Positions 1-7,295 of a stretch of DNA of 30,286 nucleotides are shown here, in pieces. Under the pieces are notes generated by a model. It was not told where the DNA came from. It worked only from the letters and a program-made list of their open reading frames with translations, and did no database searches. Source of the stretch: an uncultured Aquincola sp. (GTDB lineage: Bacteria > Pseudomonadota > Gammaproteobacteria > Burkholderiales > Burkholderiaceae); the NCBI GenBank assembly GCA_937883885.1, contig CAKZXL010000499.1, forward strand, positions 1-30,286. The letters are read 5' to 3'. Position 1 is the stretch's first letter; every line of letters begins with the position of its first letter. The translations under genes and the position numbers were made by a program.

Positions 1-1527
1 GTCCTGTTGGTCTTGCGGCACGGCCACCGTGGCGGCCGCATTCATGGGAGCGCCCGATGCCGATGGTTGGGACGCTTTGTCGTGGCGCGGGTCGGAGTCA
101 AAGACCAGACCGAGCGCATCGGCACGCTGGTTGTCGGCGGCGATCTCCCGGTCGATGTCCTCGGCGTCGTAGCCGAAGGCCGAGATGGCTTCCGAGCGAG
201 ACAGCAGCCCGGCGCGAATGGCGGTCAGCATCGCGTCGAATTCCTTCTTGGGATCGACCCACTGCCAACCCTGTGGAATCCATTTGGCCGCGAAGTAGTC
301 GCGCTTCTTCTCGGTGAACTGCGGCAGCGCCAGCGCGCCTTCAAGTAGCGCTTGCTCCATCCAGGCACGCCAGATCGGGCGGCACAGCTGGTGGACGATC
401 ACGCCGTGCTGGATGGCCTCACAGCGGCGGCGAAACTCCAGCAGCCCGGCCCGGATCGACGAATAGTTCACTTGCGTCAGGTCGCCGGTCAGCATCTCGT
501 AGGTGATGCCCATCGCCGCTGCCACCGCCCGGAACTGCATGCGCAGGAATTCGGCGTAGCTCGCGCCAACGTCGGCAGGCTGACTGAACTTCACGTCCTC
601 GCCGGGCTCCAGGATCTGCATCGTGCCCGGCTCCAGCCCGGCCAATGCCGCTCCGCTGGCATCCGGCAAGCCTTCACCCATCAGGTTGTCCTCGGGCGAC
701 AGGCGCGTGATGAAGCCCGCGAACATCGCGGCGGTTTTCTTGCGCACGAGCTCGGCGTCGTCGTACTGGTCGAGTTCGTTGAGCTTGACCAGCGCGCGCG
801 CCAGCCACGGTTCGCCCCGGATCTGTCCGGGCCGCAAGGGACGAAACAGGTGGATGATTTCGCTGGCCGGGACACGCACTGTGTCGAGACCGCCCACCAC
901 GCCACCTGTGCCTGACATCGGGGCCAGTGAGCCGTCACCCGGATGCGAGCGATACAGGTGGTAAGCCACCCGCCGTCCGAGCTTGTCGAACTCGATGCCC
1001 GCACGAATGACGTTTCCTGAAGCCAACTCCTGATTCAGCGTGGCTGGCAGGTGTTCGGGTTCGAGTAACTGCAACTGCAGGCCCACCGGCAGGCCATCTT
1101 CCGGGCGGCGATAGCGCAGCCGCACCAGACATTCCCCGCCTTCGAGCATGGCGCGACAGGCCAAGGCCTGCAGGCCGTAGAAATCAGTCAGTCCGGCGGC
1201 ATCGGCTTCCTCGCACCAGTCCCACCACAGGCTGTGGATCGCTTCGCGCAAGGACTGATCGGCCAGCATGCTCTGCGGCTTGATGCCGGTGCCGATGGCG
1301 TTCGAGACAAAGGCTTCAACGCCTGCCGCTGCCCAGGCATTGCGGCGTACCAGATCGCGGCTCTTGGCGCGCAATTCGTTCTGGGTGAACGCCAGTGCTG
1401 CGACTGCGCCTGGATTGCCGACCTGCCACGCCAATGCGCGGCGGCCGCCACCGATACCGTCATAGAACGGGGTGCCGCCAAGCAGACTCATGCCGACGCG
1501 TCTACGCATTCGGTCAAACCATTGCAT
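1..1527 (-). CDS. Phage portal protein, lambda gpB family (partial, runs off left edge)
   Basis: The portal forms the dodecameric ring at the head vertex through which DNA is packaged and ejected. I translated the minus strand from the ATG at 1527. The frame stays open for 509 codons to the window edge, so the C-terminus is missing. Recognisable lambda-portal stretches include LVRRNAWAAAGVEAFVSNAIGTG near the N-terminus (long helix with family-typical NxxA and TG), CLVRLRYR, QLQLLEPEHLP, IIHLFRPLRPGQIRGEPWL and GITYEMLTGDLTQVNYSSIR. These are the standard family blocks. It starts 2 bp after the gpW-like gene stop and lies directly downstream in the head operon, the lambda order. The tail ends in a low-complexity Ala/Pro/Gln stretch, often the linker toward a protease/scaffold gene. 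The family call is firm. The true end is unseen. Confidence 0.92.
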   Translation of the reverse strand, partial: MQWFDRMRRRVGMSLLGGTPFYDGIGGGRRALAWQVGNPGAVAALAFTQNELRAKSRDLVRRNAWAAAGVEAFVSNAIGTGIKPQSMLADQSLREAIHSLWWDWCEEADAAGLTDFYGLQALACRAMLEGGECLVRLRYRRPEDGLPVGLQLQLLEPEHLPATLNQELASGNVIRAGIEFDKLGRRVAYHLYRSHPGDGSLAPMSGTGGVVGGLDTVRVPASEIIHLFRPLRPGQIRGEPWLARALVKLNELDQYDDAELVRKKTAAMFAGFITRLSPEDNLMGEGLPDASGAALAGLEPGTMQILEPGEDVKFSQPADVGASYAEFLRMQFRAVAAAMGITYEMLTGDLTQVNYSSIRAGLLEFRRRCEAIQHGVIVHQLCRPIWRAWMEQALLEGALALPQFTEKKRDYFAAKWIPQGWQWVDPKKEFDAMLTAIRAGLLSRSEAISAFGYDAEDIDREIAADNQRADALGLVFDSDPRHDKASQPSASGAPMNAAATVAVPQDQQD

Positions 1528-1529
1528 GT

Positions 1530-1751
1530 TCAGAACCCTTTGCCGGTGGTGACCCGGATCTGGCGTGGCGCACCGGGCCACAGCCCGGTATCCACGGCCT
1601 GCTCGAAGAGGTCGCGCTTGACCGCCCCAATGGCGGCCTGGAGTTCATCGACGCTGCGGTACTCGACGGTCTTGTCGCCGAAGGTCACGCGCTTTTCGCC
1701 CTTGACCAGCGCCGCTTCCAGTGCGTCGAGATGTGCTTGTGTGTAGGCCAT
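1530..1751 (-). CDS. gpW-like head-tail joining protein
   Basis: This 73-residue protein begins MAYTQAHLDALEAALVKGEK and contains FGDKTVEYRSVDELQAAI. The pattern of a short amphipathic helix, a beta-hairpin with T/R-E-Y-R-S, and a second helix is typical of gpW-family joiners, which bind under the portal after packaging and let the tail attach. The size matches lambda gpW (68 residues). I chose the ATG at 1751 because it overlaps the stop of the upstream fibre-like gene and matches the family N-terminus; an upstream extension to 1814 in the same frame lies inside that gene. The position directly before the portal gene is the conserved lambda order. Confidence 0.88.
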   Translation of the reverse strand: MAYTQAHLDALEAALVKGEKRVTFGDKTVEYRSVDELQAAIGAVKRDLFEQAVDTGLWPGAPRQIRVTTGKGF

Positions 1752-2143
1752 CAGCGATACACCGTGAGGTTGATTTCGGAGGAGTCGTCGAAGGATGCGG
1801 ACGTGGTGGCGCAACTGATGTCGACGTACTGAGCGGTCTTCTGGTCGGTGCTGGATCGCACGATCGCAATGCGCTGCGTGCCGCTGTTGGTGCTGCTACG
1901 GGCGAGCGCCGTCCAGCAATAGTTGGCGTCGGGCATGGCAACGGTGAAGTTCACGCGGTAGCGGCCCGCCGCCGTCCGGGTCACGCTGGCCACGTTGTGC
2001 GAGGAGCGCACGACGATCTGGTTGCCGACGTAGCCGAAGCACACCCACGCCCGGGCCAGACCGGGGTGGGTTGCGTCGATCTTGGTCTTGACCTCGAGCC
2101 CGACACGACTGGCCAGCGCACTGATGCGCGATGCGAGGCTCAT
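1751..2143 (-). CDS. Small virion fibre/appendage-like protein, beta-rich
   Basis: The 130-residue product starts MSLASRISALASRVGLEVKT, an amphipathic helical N-terminus. A beta-rich domain follows with RSSHNVASVTRTAAGRYRVNFTVAMPDANYCW. The order Y/H-N-V-x-S-V, then a T-x-x-G-x-Y-x-V-x-F hairpin, then AM-x-x-x-x-Y resembles C-terminal domains of many phage tail-fibre and head-fibre proteins. I infer a surface appendage; no enzyme motif is visible. Its start codon overlaps the stop of the upstream gene, and its own stop overlaps the gpW-like start, so the three are probably translated together. Its first 17 or so residues resemble those of the gene at 2143-2634, which suggests a shared virion docking segment. 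Fibre genes are not expected between terminase and gpW. Confidence 0.6.
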   Translation of the reverse strand: MSLASRISALASRVGLEVKTKIDATHPGLARAWVCFGYVGNQIVVRSSHNVASVTRTAAGRYRVNFTVAMPDANYCWTALARSSTNSGTQRIAIVRSSTDQKTAQYVDISCATTSASFDDSSEINLTVYR

Positions 2144-2634
2144 CAGACCAGCGCACCCACAAAGACCGCGACAAAGTCGGTGTCGGTGTTGCCGACATCA
2201 CTGGCCGCGACGGCACCGATGTTGCTGCGTGCCTGAAGTTGCTCGGCCACGGTCAGCGACTGCGCCGCATCGAAGCGCACGCGGTTGTTCACGGCAGCGA
2301 GCAGCGCATCCAGACCGCTGGTGCCGTTCTGCAGCAGTTGCTGGATTTCCACCAGCGTGTCGTAGGCGGCATCGGCACCACCCAAGATCTCGGTCTTGAG
2401 CGCATCGAGCAGCGAGACGATTTTGTTGGACGAGTACGTGGTCGTGGCCGCGACGTGCGCATCGTCGATCACCGCCGACGACACCACGGCGGCTTTCAGT
2501 TCGTTGATGGCCGCGACCAGATTTGACTTGTCGGTGGTGGTGAGGTTGGCCAGGTTGCCTGCCTTGGCGCGGACGTCGTTGAATTCCTGCGCGACGCGGA
2601 TGACCAGGCTTTCGATACGGGTAGCAAGACTCAT
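2143..2634 (-). CDS. Small fibre-like phage protein, coiled-coil rich
   Basis: The protein has 163 residues and begins MSLATRIESLVIRVAQEFND, a helical segment like the N-terminus of the next gene. The middle is mostly helical (TDKSNLVAAINELKAAV, TYSSNKIVSLLDALKTEIL, YDTLVEIQQLL). Near the C-terminus, RFDAAQSLTVAEQLQARSNIGA closely matches a short motif common near the end of phage tail-fibre and collar proteins. A trimeric fibre is the likely form. The ATG at 2634 has a good ribosome binding site (AAGGAG, about 6 bp upstream). It lies 17 bp after the large terminase gene. No enzyme activity is suggested. The exact place on the virion is unknown; a head or neck fibre is my inference from the gene order. 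Confidence 0.62.
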   Translation of the reverse strand: MSLATRIESLVIRVAQEFNDVRAKAGNLANLTTTDKSNLVAAINELKAAVVSSAVIDDAHVAATTTYSSNKIVSLLDALKTEILGGADAAYDTLVEIQQLLQNGTSGLDALLAAVNNRVRFDAAQSLTVAEQLQARSNIGAVAASDVGNTDTDFVAVFVGALV

Positions 2635-2651
2635 GTTTTCTCCTTGGGATG

Positions 2652-4613
2652 TCAGGACAGCCAGCGGCTTTTGATCACGCGCCGACCGGTGTTGCGGTTG
2701 CCAGAAACAGCGAGGCCACCGCGTTGGGTGGCCTCGTTGGTTGATTCGGTTGGTGTTTCAGGGGCTGGCGGACTGGCCAACCCCAGTTGTCGCTCCAGTT
2801 CCCGCCAATGGCGTTCCTCGAAGCGATCCAGGCCCGCCGCCGATGCGGCCGCGCGGGCGTAGACGTAGCAGTCGAGCGCTTCATTGCGTTCGCGCATCTT
2901 TTGCCACTCCCGCACCGGGAAGCCGTTGCGGTCGCGGCGGGTGATCAGTTGTTCCGCGCAGAGTTGCTGGATGAACTCGGCGTCGATCTTGGGCAAGTGG
3001 ACGAACCCGGCGGGAAACACCGGGGTCAATCCGTCCTCGCCAACATCTGCGCTCTTGCGCAGGTTGTTGTAGAACTCGAGCTTGGCGATGCTGACTGCCA
3101 CCGTGTACACCTTGATGCCCCGGCGCAGCTTCTTGCCACCCTGCGAGACATCGATGGCGGTCGGCGTGCCGATCAGGGCTGCACCGCGAGGCACACCCTT
3201 GACCGCCATCACACGCGAATCGCGGCAAGCCCGCACAAAGGCGTAGGCCTCCTGCGTTGCAAACCCGGTATCCAGTGCAAAGCGCGCCAGCGGCATCGAT
3301 GCGCCCGAAGCATGTGTCCAGGTCTCGGCCAGCATTTCAGCGAGGCGCTTCCACACCGTGTCGCGGGCGGTGTCACCCATCAGCACGCGGTGCTCGACCA
3401 GCCACGACTCCTTGCCGCGCCCAAAGGCCCAGACCGAGGCCTCGATTCGATCCTTCTGTACGTCGGCCGCGCCTACCAAGAGCAGACCACCTTGTGGCAC
3501 CGTGCCGACGCGGTAGTCCTCGCGGCGCTCGACCAGCCGTTGCCAGTCCGGGGCTTCGCCTTCCTCGACCCAGGTTTCACCCAGCTCGGTGTTCTTGAAG
3601 GTCTTGATAGCAGCGGCCGATCCCGACTCTTTACTGACGGCGGCTTCCCACGCAGCGGCGATCTCACGCCACGAACGCCAGCCTACCGGGCTGTATAGCG
3701 ACGACAGGTGGAAGCCAGCCGTCTTACCCGCGCCATCGGTGATCATCGCGCGCCACTCGCCGTGCTCCAGCATCCACGTCTTGTGATGCTCGGCAATCGC
3801 GGTGTCACATGACTCACAGATGTAGGCAGCGGTCTCCGGTTGCCCTTTGTCCCAACGCAGCTGCTCGAAACGCAGCCACTGCCGGTGCGAGCAATGCGGA
3901 CACGGCACGAAGTAGCGACGTTGGTCACTGGCCTCGTACTCGCGTTCGATAGCCGATGCCCCTGAGATCGTCGGCGTCGAGACGATGAAGATCTTGCGCC
4001 GCGCGAAGGTGCGTGTACGCGCCTCGGCCAGCGAGATTGCGTCCCCTTCACCCTCGACGTCCAACGGATAACCGTCGACCTCGTCGAGAAACAGATACCG
4101 CACCGGCATCGAGCGTAGGCCGACCGCGCTGTTGGCCCCGGTCATCACCAGCACGCCACCCCGGAACTCCTTGGCCAGGATGGTGTTGCCGGAATCCCGG
4201 CTGCGCGCCGGTGCAATCAGTTCAGCTAGTGCGGACGACTCCTCGATCAGCGGATCGATCCGCTGCTTGGAGTTGCGCTTGGCCATCTCCACTGTCGGCC
4301 ACACCGCCATCATTGGCCCGGGTGCGTGATGGATCACATAGCCGATCCAGTTCGATCCCATCTCGGTCGCGCCAAGCTGTGCCGCTTTCATGAACACCAC
4401 GCGTTCGACCGGCGAGGTCGGCGACAGGCAATCCATGATCGCTTTCAGGTACGGCGTGCGGCTGGTGCGCCAGCGTCCGGGCTCGGCAGACGCCTTGCTG
4501 GAGAGCATCCGGTGGCGATCCGACCATTCGGACACGGTGAGCAGCGGGTCTGGCGTCAGTCCTTCGCGCCATGCGCGTTCGATCTCGGCAGCGCCTTCGT
4601 AGTCCATGTCCAT
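2652..4613 (-). CDS. Terminase large subunit, lambda gpA (GpA/TerL) family
   Basis: This is the packaging motor: it cuts concatemeric DNA and pumps it into the prohead using ATP. The protein is about 650 residues, matching lambda gpA. The Walker A-like motif KAAQLGATE lies near residue 77 and the Walker B segment YLFLDEVD near 174. A Cys4 zinc-ribbon pair (CPHC and CESC, near residue 240-270) is a regular feature of this family. The nuclease half includes FALDTGF and ends with a low-complexity tail. A TTG at 4616 is also possible, but the ATG at 4613 gives TGATG coupling with the small terminase stop. It is the second gene of the head operon. Confidence 0.95.
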   Translation of the reverse strand: MDMDYEGAAEIERAWREGLTPDPLLTVSEWSDRHRMLSSKASAEPGRWRTSRTPYLKAIMDCLSPTSPVERVVFMKAAQLGATEMGSNWIGYVIHHAPGPMMAVWPTVEMAKRNSKQRIDPLIEESSALAELIAPARSRDSGNTILAKEFRGGVLVMTGANSAVGLRSMPVRYLFLDEVDGYPLDVEGEGDAISLAEARTRTFARRKIFIVSTPTISGASAIEREYEASDQRRYFVPCPHCSHRQWLRFEQLRWDKGQPETAAYICESCDTAIAEHHKTWMLEHGEWRAMITDGAGKTAGFHLSSLYSPVGWRSWREIAAAWEAAVSKESGSAAAIKTFKNTELGETWVEEGEAPDWQRLVERREDYRVGTVPQGGLLLVGAADVQKDRIEASVWAFGRGKESWLVEHRVLMGDTARDTVWKRLAEMLAETWTHASGASMPLARFALDTGFATQEAYAFVRACRDSRVMAVKGVPRGAALIGTPTAIDVSQGGKKLRRGIKVYTVAVSIAKLEFYNNLRKSADVGEDGLTPVFPAGFVHLPKIDAEFIQQLCAEQLITRRDRNGFPVREWQKMRERNEALDCYVYARAAASAAGLDRFEERHWRELERQLGLASPPAPETPTESTNEATQRGGLAVSGNRNTGRRVIKSRWLS

Positions 4614-5149
4614 CAATCCACCCTCGGGCGCATCTCGCCCAGTTCCTGCAGGTGCTCACGCACCGCCGCCTCCAAGGCGATGTGCATCGTGTGAGGATCG
4701 ACGCCGAGCTTGGCTGCCATCTGTGCTGAGATGCGCGCGGGCCAGTTGAGCCACGCATCGCGTTCGGATCGCGCCAGCTTGAAAACATGGGCGATGGCCT
4801 GTGGCCGATCTACCAGCTCGCCTTTGAGACGGGCCAGGCGCACCTTGTTGGTTTGCGCCTTGACCACTTCGTTGACCGTGCGCGCTTGGAGCAAGGACGT
4901 GCCGCCTGCTGGCAATGCCGCTGGCCCATCACCCGTGGTGCCACTGGATTCCGCCACGGCGACCTTTACCGCGCGGGTGGCTGTGCCATTGCGCGGCGCA
5001 TCGGAATTGCGCGCCCATTCGCGGTCGACGCGCTCGGCATCAATCGTTCCGTCTGCCTCCGGCGTGATCCGTCCCGCAGCGATGGCCTTGCGCACCGCCG
5101 CATCGGACACCCCTCGGTGGCGTGCGTAGGCACGAATCGAAATACCCAT
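4613..5149 (-). CDS. Terminase small subunit, Nu1-like
   Basis: Small terminases recognise the packaging site and recruit the large subunit. The N-terminus MGISIRAYARHRGVSDAAVRKAI is a winged-helix or MerR-like DNA-binding unit as in lambda Nu1. An Ala/Gly/Thr-rich linker follows, then a helical C-terminal half (LARLKGELVDRPQAIAHVFKLARSERDAWLNWPARISAQMAAKLGVD) that fits the oligomerisation and large-subunit-binding region; GELVD and WPARISA are common in the family. I chose the ATG at 5149, preceded by AAGGGG, over a TTG 24 bp upstream. The stop overlaps the large subunit start. It is the first gene of the head operon and is divergent from the DUF6900 gene. Confidence 0.88.
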   Translation of the reverse strand: MGISIRAYARHRGVSDAAVRKAIAAGRITPEADGTIDAERVDREWARNSDAPRNGTATRAVKVAVAESSGTTGDGPAALPAGGTSLLQARTVNEVVKAQTNKVRLARLKGELVDRPQAIAHVFKLARSERDAWLNWPARISAQMAAKLGVDPHTMHIALEAAVREHLQELGEMRPRVD

Positions 5150-5201
5150 ATTTCCCCTTCGGGGCACCTTCAATCATTTGTTCGTCATTCCTGCGGATTG
5201 A

Positions 5202-5229
5202 GCTTGGCTTCCATCTGGAACAGCGCGTT
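5202..5229 (+). repeat. Bipartite leader element, copy 1
   Basis: GCTTGGCTTC, exactly 9 variable bases, then CAGCGCGTT followed by CAT. It lies 65 bp before the ATG of the DUF6900 gene and in the gap divergent to the small terminase. Four other direct copies occur at 5494, 6180, 6643 and 24515. See the findings for possible roles. Confidence 0.9.
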
Positions 5230-5266
5230 CATACGTTCGTCATCAACACCATGAAAGGACACGGAC

Positions 5267-5464
5267 ATGAGCAAGCTCGAACAACTCCTGACCCAGATCG
5301 CGCAAAACAAGCTGGGCATCGAAACCCTGGAAACCCGCCGCTCGGACAGCCTCGATTTCCACGACGTGGCGGTCTGGTGCTTGCGCGATGCGCTCGAAGC
5401 AGCCTTCAACGCTGGTGTCGAGCAGGGCCGCAAAGCCACGCAGTCGGAAAAGGCCAACACCTGA
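5267..5464 (+). CDS. DUF6900-type small protein
   Basis: This 65-residue protein starts MSKLEQLLTQIAQNKLGIET and contains LETRRSDSLDFHDVAVWCLRDALEAAFNAG. I recognise this L-E-T-R-x-S-D-x-L-D-F-H-D-V pattern as the small DUF6900 family common on phages and integrative elements; its function is unknown. The fold looks all-helical. A ribosome site (AAAGGA, about 8 bp upstream) supports the ATG at 5267. It is the first of the plus-strand cassette genes, each set behind the repeated leader element. No catalytic motif or membrane segment is visible. Confidence 0.78.
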   Translation: MSKLEQLLTQIAQNKLGIETLETRRSDSLDFHDVAVWCLRDALEAAFNAGVEQGRKATQSEKANT

Positions 5465-5493
5465 TTGCTAACCCTGCAATCCAAGCAGAAAGC

Positions 5494-5521
5494 GCTTGGC
5501 TTCACTTGGGAACAGCGCGTT
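5494..5521 (+). repeat. Bipartite leader element, copy 2
   Basis: GCTTGGCTTC-N9-CAGCGCGTT followed by CAT, 65 bp before the ATG of the DUF3489 gene and 29 bp after the DUF6900 stop. Here the TTG inside the element could open a frame that fuses to the DUF3489 protein, adding 21 residues. Confidence 0.9.
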
Positions 5522-5558
5522 CATCACTTCACCGTCCACCCCATCGAAGGAGCAAGAC

Positions 5559-6122
5559 ATGACCACCACCCAATTGACCCCGGCACAGCACGCGATCCTG
5601 GCCCACGCTGTTGAGCACACCAGCGGCAAAATCGACTGGTTCCCTGACAACATCAAAGGCGGCGCGCGCAAGAAAGTGCTCGACGGCTTGTTTAACCGCG
5701 CACTGATCACCACCGACGGCACCGACTGGTTTGTCGCTGCGGAGGGCTACGACGCCCTGGGCATTCCGCGTCCCGACGTGAACAGGAAAGGCATCGGTCA
5801 ATTCGAAGCCAATCTCGACCGGATCATCGCCAACGCTGAAGGCGCGCCTGCGGCCGCGAGCGATCCCGAACTGGAAGCCTTTGTTACCGCCGCAGAAGCA
5901 ACGTGGGTCAAGCCGCGCACCCGCGAGAACAGCAAGCAGGCCGAAGTGATCCGGATGCTGCAACGCCCCGAGGGCGCAACCATCGGCCAGATCTGCACCG
6001 CCACCGGTTGGCAGGCGCACACGGTGCGCGGCACCTTCGCCGGAGCCTTCAAGAAAAAGCTCGGCCTGAACATCGTCTCGGACAAGCCGCAGGGTGGCGA
6101 GCGGATCTACCGCATCGCCTGA
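5559..6122 (+). CDS. DUF3489 domain protein, probable winged-helix DNA-binding
   Basis: The product has 187 residues. The C-terminal part, from about residue 125, reads KQAEVIRMLQRPEGATIGQICTATGWQAHTVRGTFAGAFKKKLGL and ends GGERIYRI. This is the DUF3489 domain, a helix-turn-helix fold with T-I-x-Q-I-x-x-A-T-G-W-Q-x-H-T-V-R-G. The N-terminal part (LTPAQHAILAHAVEHTSGKIDWFPDNIKGGARKKVLDGL) looks like a second small winged-helix unit. Its target DNA is unknown; I infer a regulatory role. The ATG at 5559 has GAAGGAG upstream. An in-frame TTG start at 5496 lies inside leader copy 2 and is less likely. DUF3489 proteins often occur near DUF2924/recombinase modules, as here. Confidence 0.88.
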   Translation: MTTTQLTPAQHAILAHAVEHTSGKIDWFPDNIKGGARKKVLDGLFNRALITTDGTDWFVAAEGYDALGIPRPDVNRKGIGQFEANLDRIIANAEGAPAAASDPELEAFVTAAEATWVKPRTRENSKQAEVIRMLQRPEGATIGQICTATGWQAHTVRGTFAGAFKKKLGLNIVSDKPQGGERIYRIA

Positions 6123-6179
6123 AAACGAGCACAGCGAGTTTCGGCGAAGGCAAAAAGATGGCGAGAGGAGCCATGAATA

Positions 6180-6207
6180 GCTTGGCTTCTCTCCCCACCA
6201 GCGCGTT
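6180..6207 (+). repeat. Bipartite leader element, copy 3
   Basis: GCTTGGCTTC-N9-CAGCGCGTT followed by CAT, 72 bp before the ATG at 6252. This copy is preceded by GAGGAG and an ATG at 6174, giving a possible 16-residue peptide (MNSLASLPTSAFIQMS) that stops at 6224 or just before, ahead of the next gene. Confidence 0.9.
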
Positions 6208-6251
6208 CATACAGATGTCGTGATTGACGACGCCAAACCAGGAAAACCGCC

Positions 6252-6611
6252 ATGAGCACCATGACCATCACCATCGAACGTACCCCACGCACTCTGCAGT
6301 TCGCAGGCCAAAGCCTCCAGGTCGAAGAGTTGAGCATCCGCCTACCGTTTGCACGCAAACCTGCCGACCTCGGCGAACTGGGCGGGAGCGACCAGCACAA
6401 GGTCTACGTCACCGAGACCAAGGAGCTCACCCCTGCCGAATTCGACGCCTTTGGGCGCAGCCTGCTGGTGTCACGCGACTGGCTGCGTGGCAAGGGTGGC
6501 GGCACTGGCGACGGCTACCTCTGCGTCGAGGTCACGGCTCCCGGACGCCCTTACCTCTACGTCAATCCCGAGGGCGGTGATTACGCCCGCTACGTAGCCC
6601 GTCTCGGGTAA
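6252..6611 (+). CDS. Hypothetical cassette protein
   Basis: I do not recognise this 119-residue protein. It begins MSTMTITIERTPRTLQFAGQ and looks like a mixed alpha/beta domain. A Gly-rich turn (RGKGGGTGDGYLCVEV) sits near residue 80, followed by YLYVNPEGGDYARYVARLG. There are no cysteine clusters, membrane segments or enzyme motifs. The ATG at 6252 has CCAGGAAAACCGCC upstream, with AGGA about 8 bp away. It is the third plus-strand cassette gene and sits between two leader copies. Proteins of this appearance are common on proteobacterial mobile elements, but I know of no function. Confidence 0.75.
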   Translation: MSTMTITIERTPRTLQFAGQSLQVEELSIRLPFARKPADLGELGGSDQHKVYVTETKELTPAEFDAFGRSLLVSRDWLRGKGGGTGDGYLCVEVTAPGRPYLYVNPEGGDYARYVARLG

Positions 6612-6642
6612 GCGAAATTGATCGAGAAAGAGGCCAGGAACA

Positions 6643-6670
6643 GCTTGGCTTCTCAATCGAACAGCGCGTT
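6643..6670 (+). repeat. Bipartite leader element, copy 4
   Basis: GCTTGGCTTC-N9-CAGCGCGTT, 66 bp before the ATG at 6709. The bases after the right half are ACT rather than CAT, making it the most divergent copy on the 3' side. One plus-strand frame through it ends in a TGA that overlaps the next ATG. Confidence 0.88.
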
Positions 6671-6708
6671 ACTACAGGTGTCGCAACGATCAACCCGGAG
6701 AACACACC

Positions 6709-7071
6709 ATGACCACCAACCAGATCCCCACCACCCAAAACGAAGCCTGGGGTTTTTGGGGCACGATGAACGAACACGCCAGCGCCGCATGGCCCCTGGC
6801 CATGAACGCCATTTCGGACGCCACCCACCAGCCCCTCGAATCGGTGCGGATCTTCCTCGACAGTCGCCACGGACGTCACTTTGCCGACGACGTCCAGAAC
6901 GGTTTGCACCAAGGCCAAGCCTTGCAGGATGCGATCAAGGCCGCCACCCAACGTTGGATGGGCTGGACGATTGGCCGCCAGACCAGCAAGCAGTACGGCA
7001 TCCCACGCGGCCTGCCTTACCTGACAGGCTTTGTGATCCACTGCGAAATCTGCGAAGAGATGGCTGCCTGA
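6709..7071 (+). CDS. Hypothetical cassette protein, helical
   Basis: This 120-residue protein is not recognised by name. It reads as mostly helical: AWGFWGTMNEHASAAWPLAMNAISDATHQPLESVRIFLDSRHGRHFADDVQNGL. A conserved-looking middle, LDSRHGRHFADDV, precedes a C-terminal part with GIPRGLPYLTGFVIHCEICEEMAA. The two C-terminal cysteines (CEIC) could bind a metal but stand alone. The ATG at 6709 has CCCGGAG about 9 bp upstream. Its TGA overlaps the ATG of the next gene, so the two should be translated together. It is the fourth unit of the cassette array. Confidence 0.76.
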   Translation: MTTNQIPTTQNEAWGFWGTMNEHASAAWPLAMNAISDATHQPLESVRIFLDSRHGRHFADDVQNGLHQGQALQDAIKAATQRWMGWTIGRQTSKQYGIPRGLPYLTGFVIHCEICEEMAA

Positions 7072-7295
7072 TGACAACGCTCGCCACCGAACGCGAGCAG
7101 GCGCTGCGTTGGCTGATTGCCAACCGGCGTCCAGACGTCTCCATCGAGCAGGCCGTGCGCGTCATGTGCATGGCACTGCCGCGCGATCTCACCACCCTAC
7201 AAATCCTGCGGCGCATCGCCGAGGAAGAAGATGCCAAGCAGCCCGGCCAACCATTCAAATGGCGCACAATTCCTGGTCTGCTGCCTCGCGGATAG
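7071..7295 (+). CDS. Hypothetical small protein, coupled to upstream gene
   Basis: The product has 74 residues: MTTLATEREQALRWLIANRRPD, then VSIEQAVRVMCMALPRDLTTLQILRRIAEEED. It looks like an all-helical small protein and I do not recognise it. TGATG overlap with the preceding gene implies translational coupling; it has no leader element of its own. Its last 41 bp overlap tail-to-tail with the methyltransferase gene on the other strand, so transcription converges here and no terminator is seen between them. This is the end of the plus-strand array. Confidence 0.72.
   Translation: MTTLATEREQALRWLIANRRPDVSIEQAVRVMCMALPRDLTTLQILRRIAEEEDAKQPGQPFKWRTIPGLLPRG

Noticed and set aside
4709..4742. Possible sixth leader element (GAGCTTGGCTGCCATCTG)
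   Set aside because: It resembles copy 1 for about 18 bases but lacks the CAGCGCGTT half and is within the small terminase gene. Probably chance.
5202..5232. Leader element as a conserved RNA hairpin (GAAC-AGCGC-GTTC)
   Set aside because: The 4-bp stem is present in copies 1 and 2 but is weakened or lost in copies 3, 4 and 5 without compensating changes.
5202..6670. The four clustered repeats as a CRISPR array
   Set aside because: Spacing is 292-686 bp and is filled with genes; no cas genes are present. The Cas4-like gene belongs to the phage replication set.
6618..7295. Long plus frame through leader copy 4, in frame with the gene at 7071
   Set aside because: It overlaps the gene at 6709 for its full length in another frame. 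Only the final part, from 7071, looks like protein.
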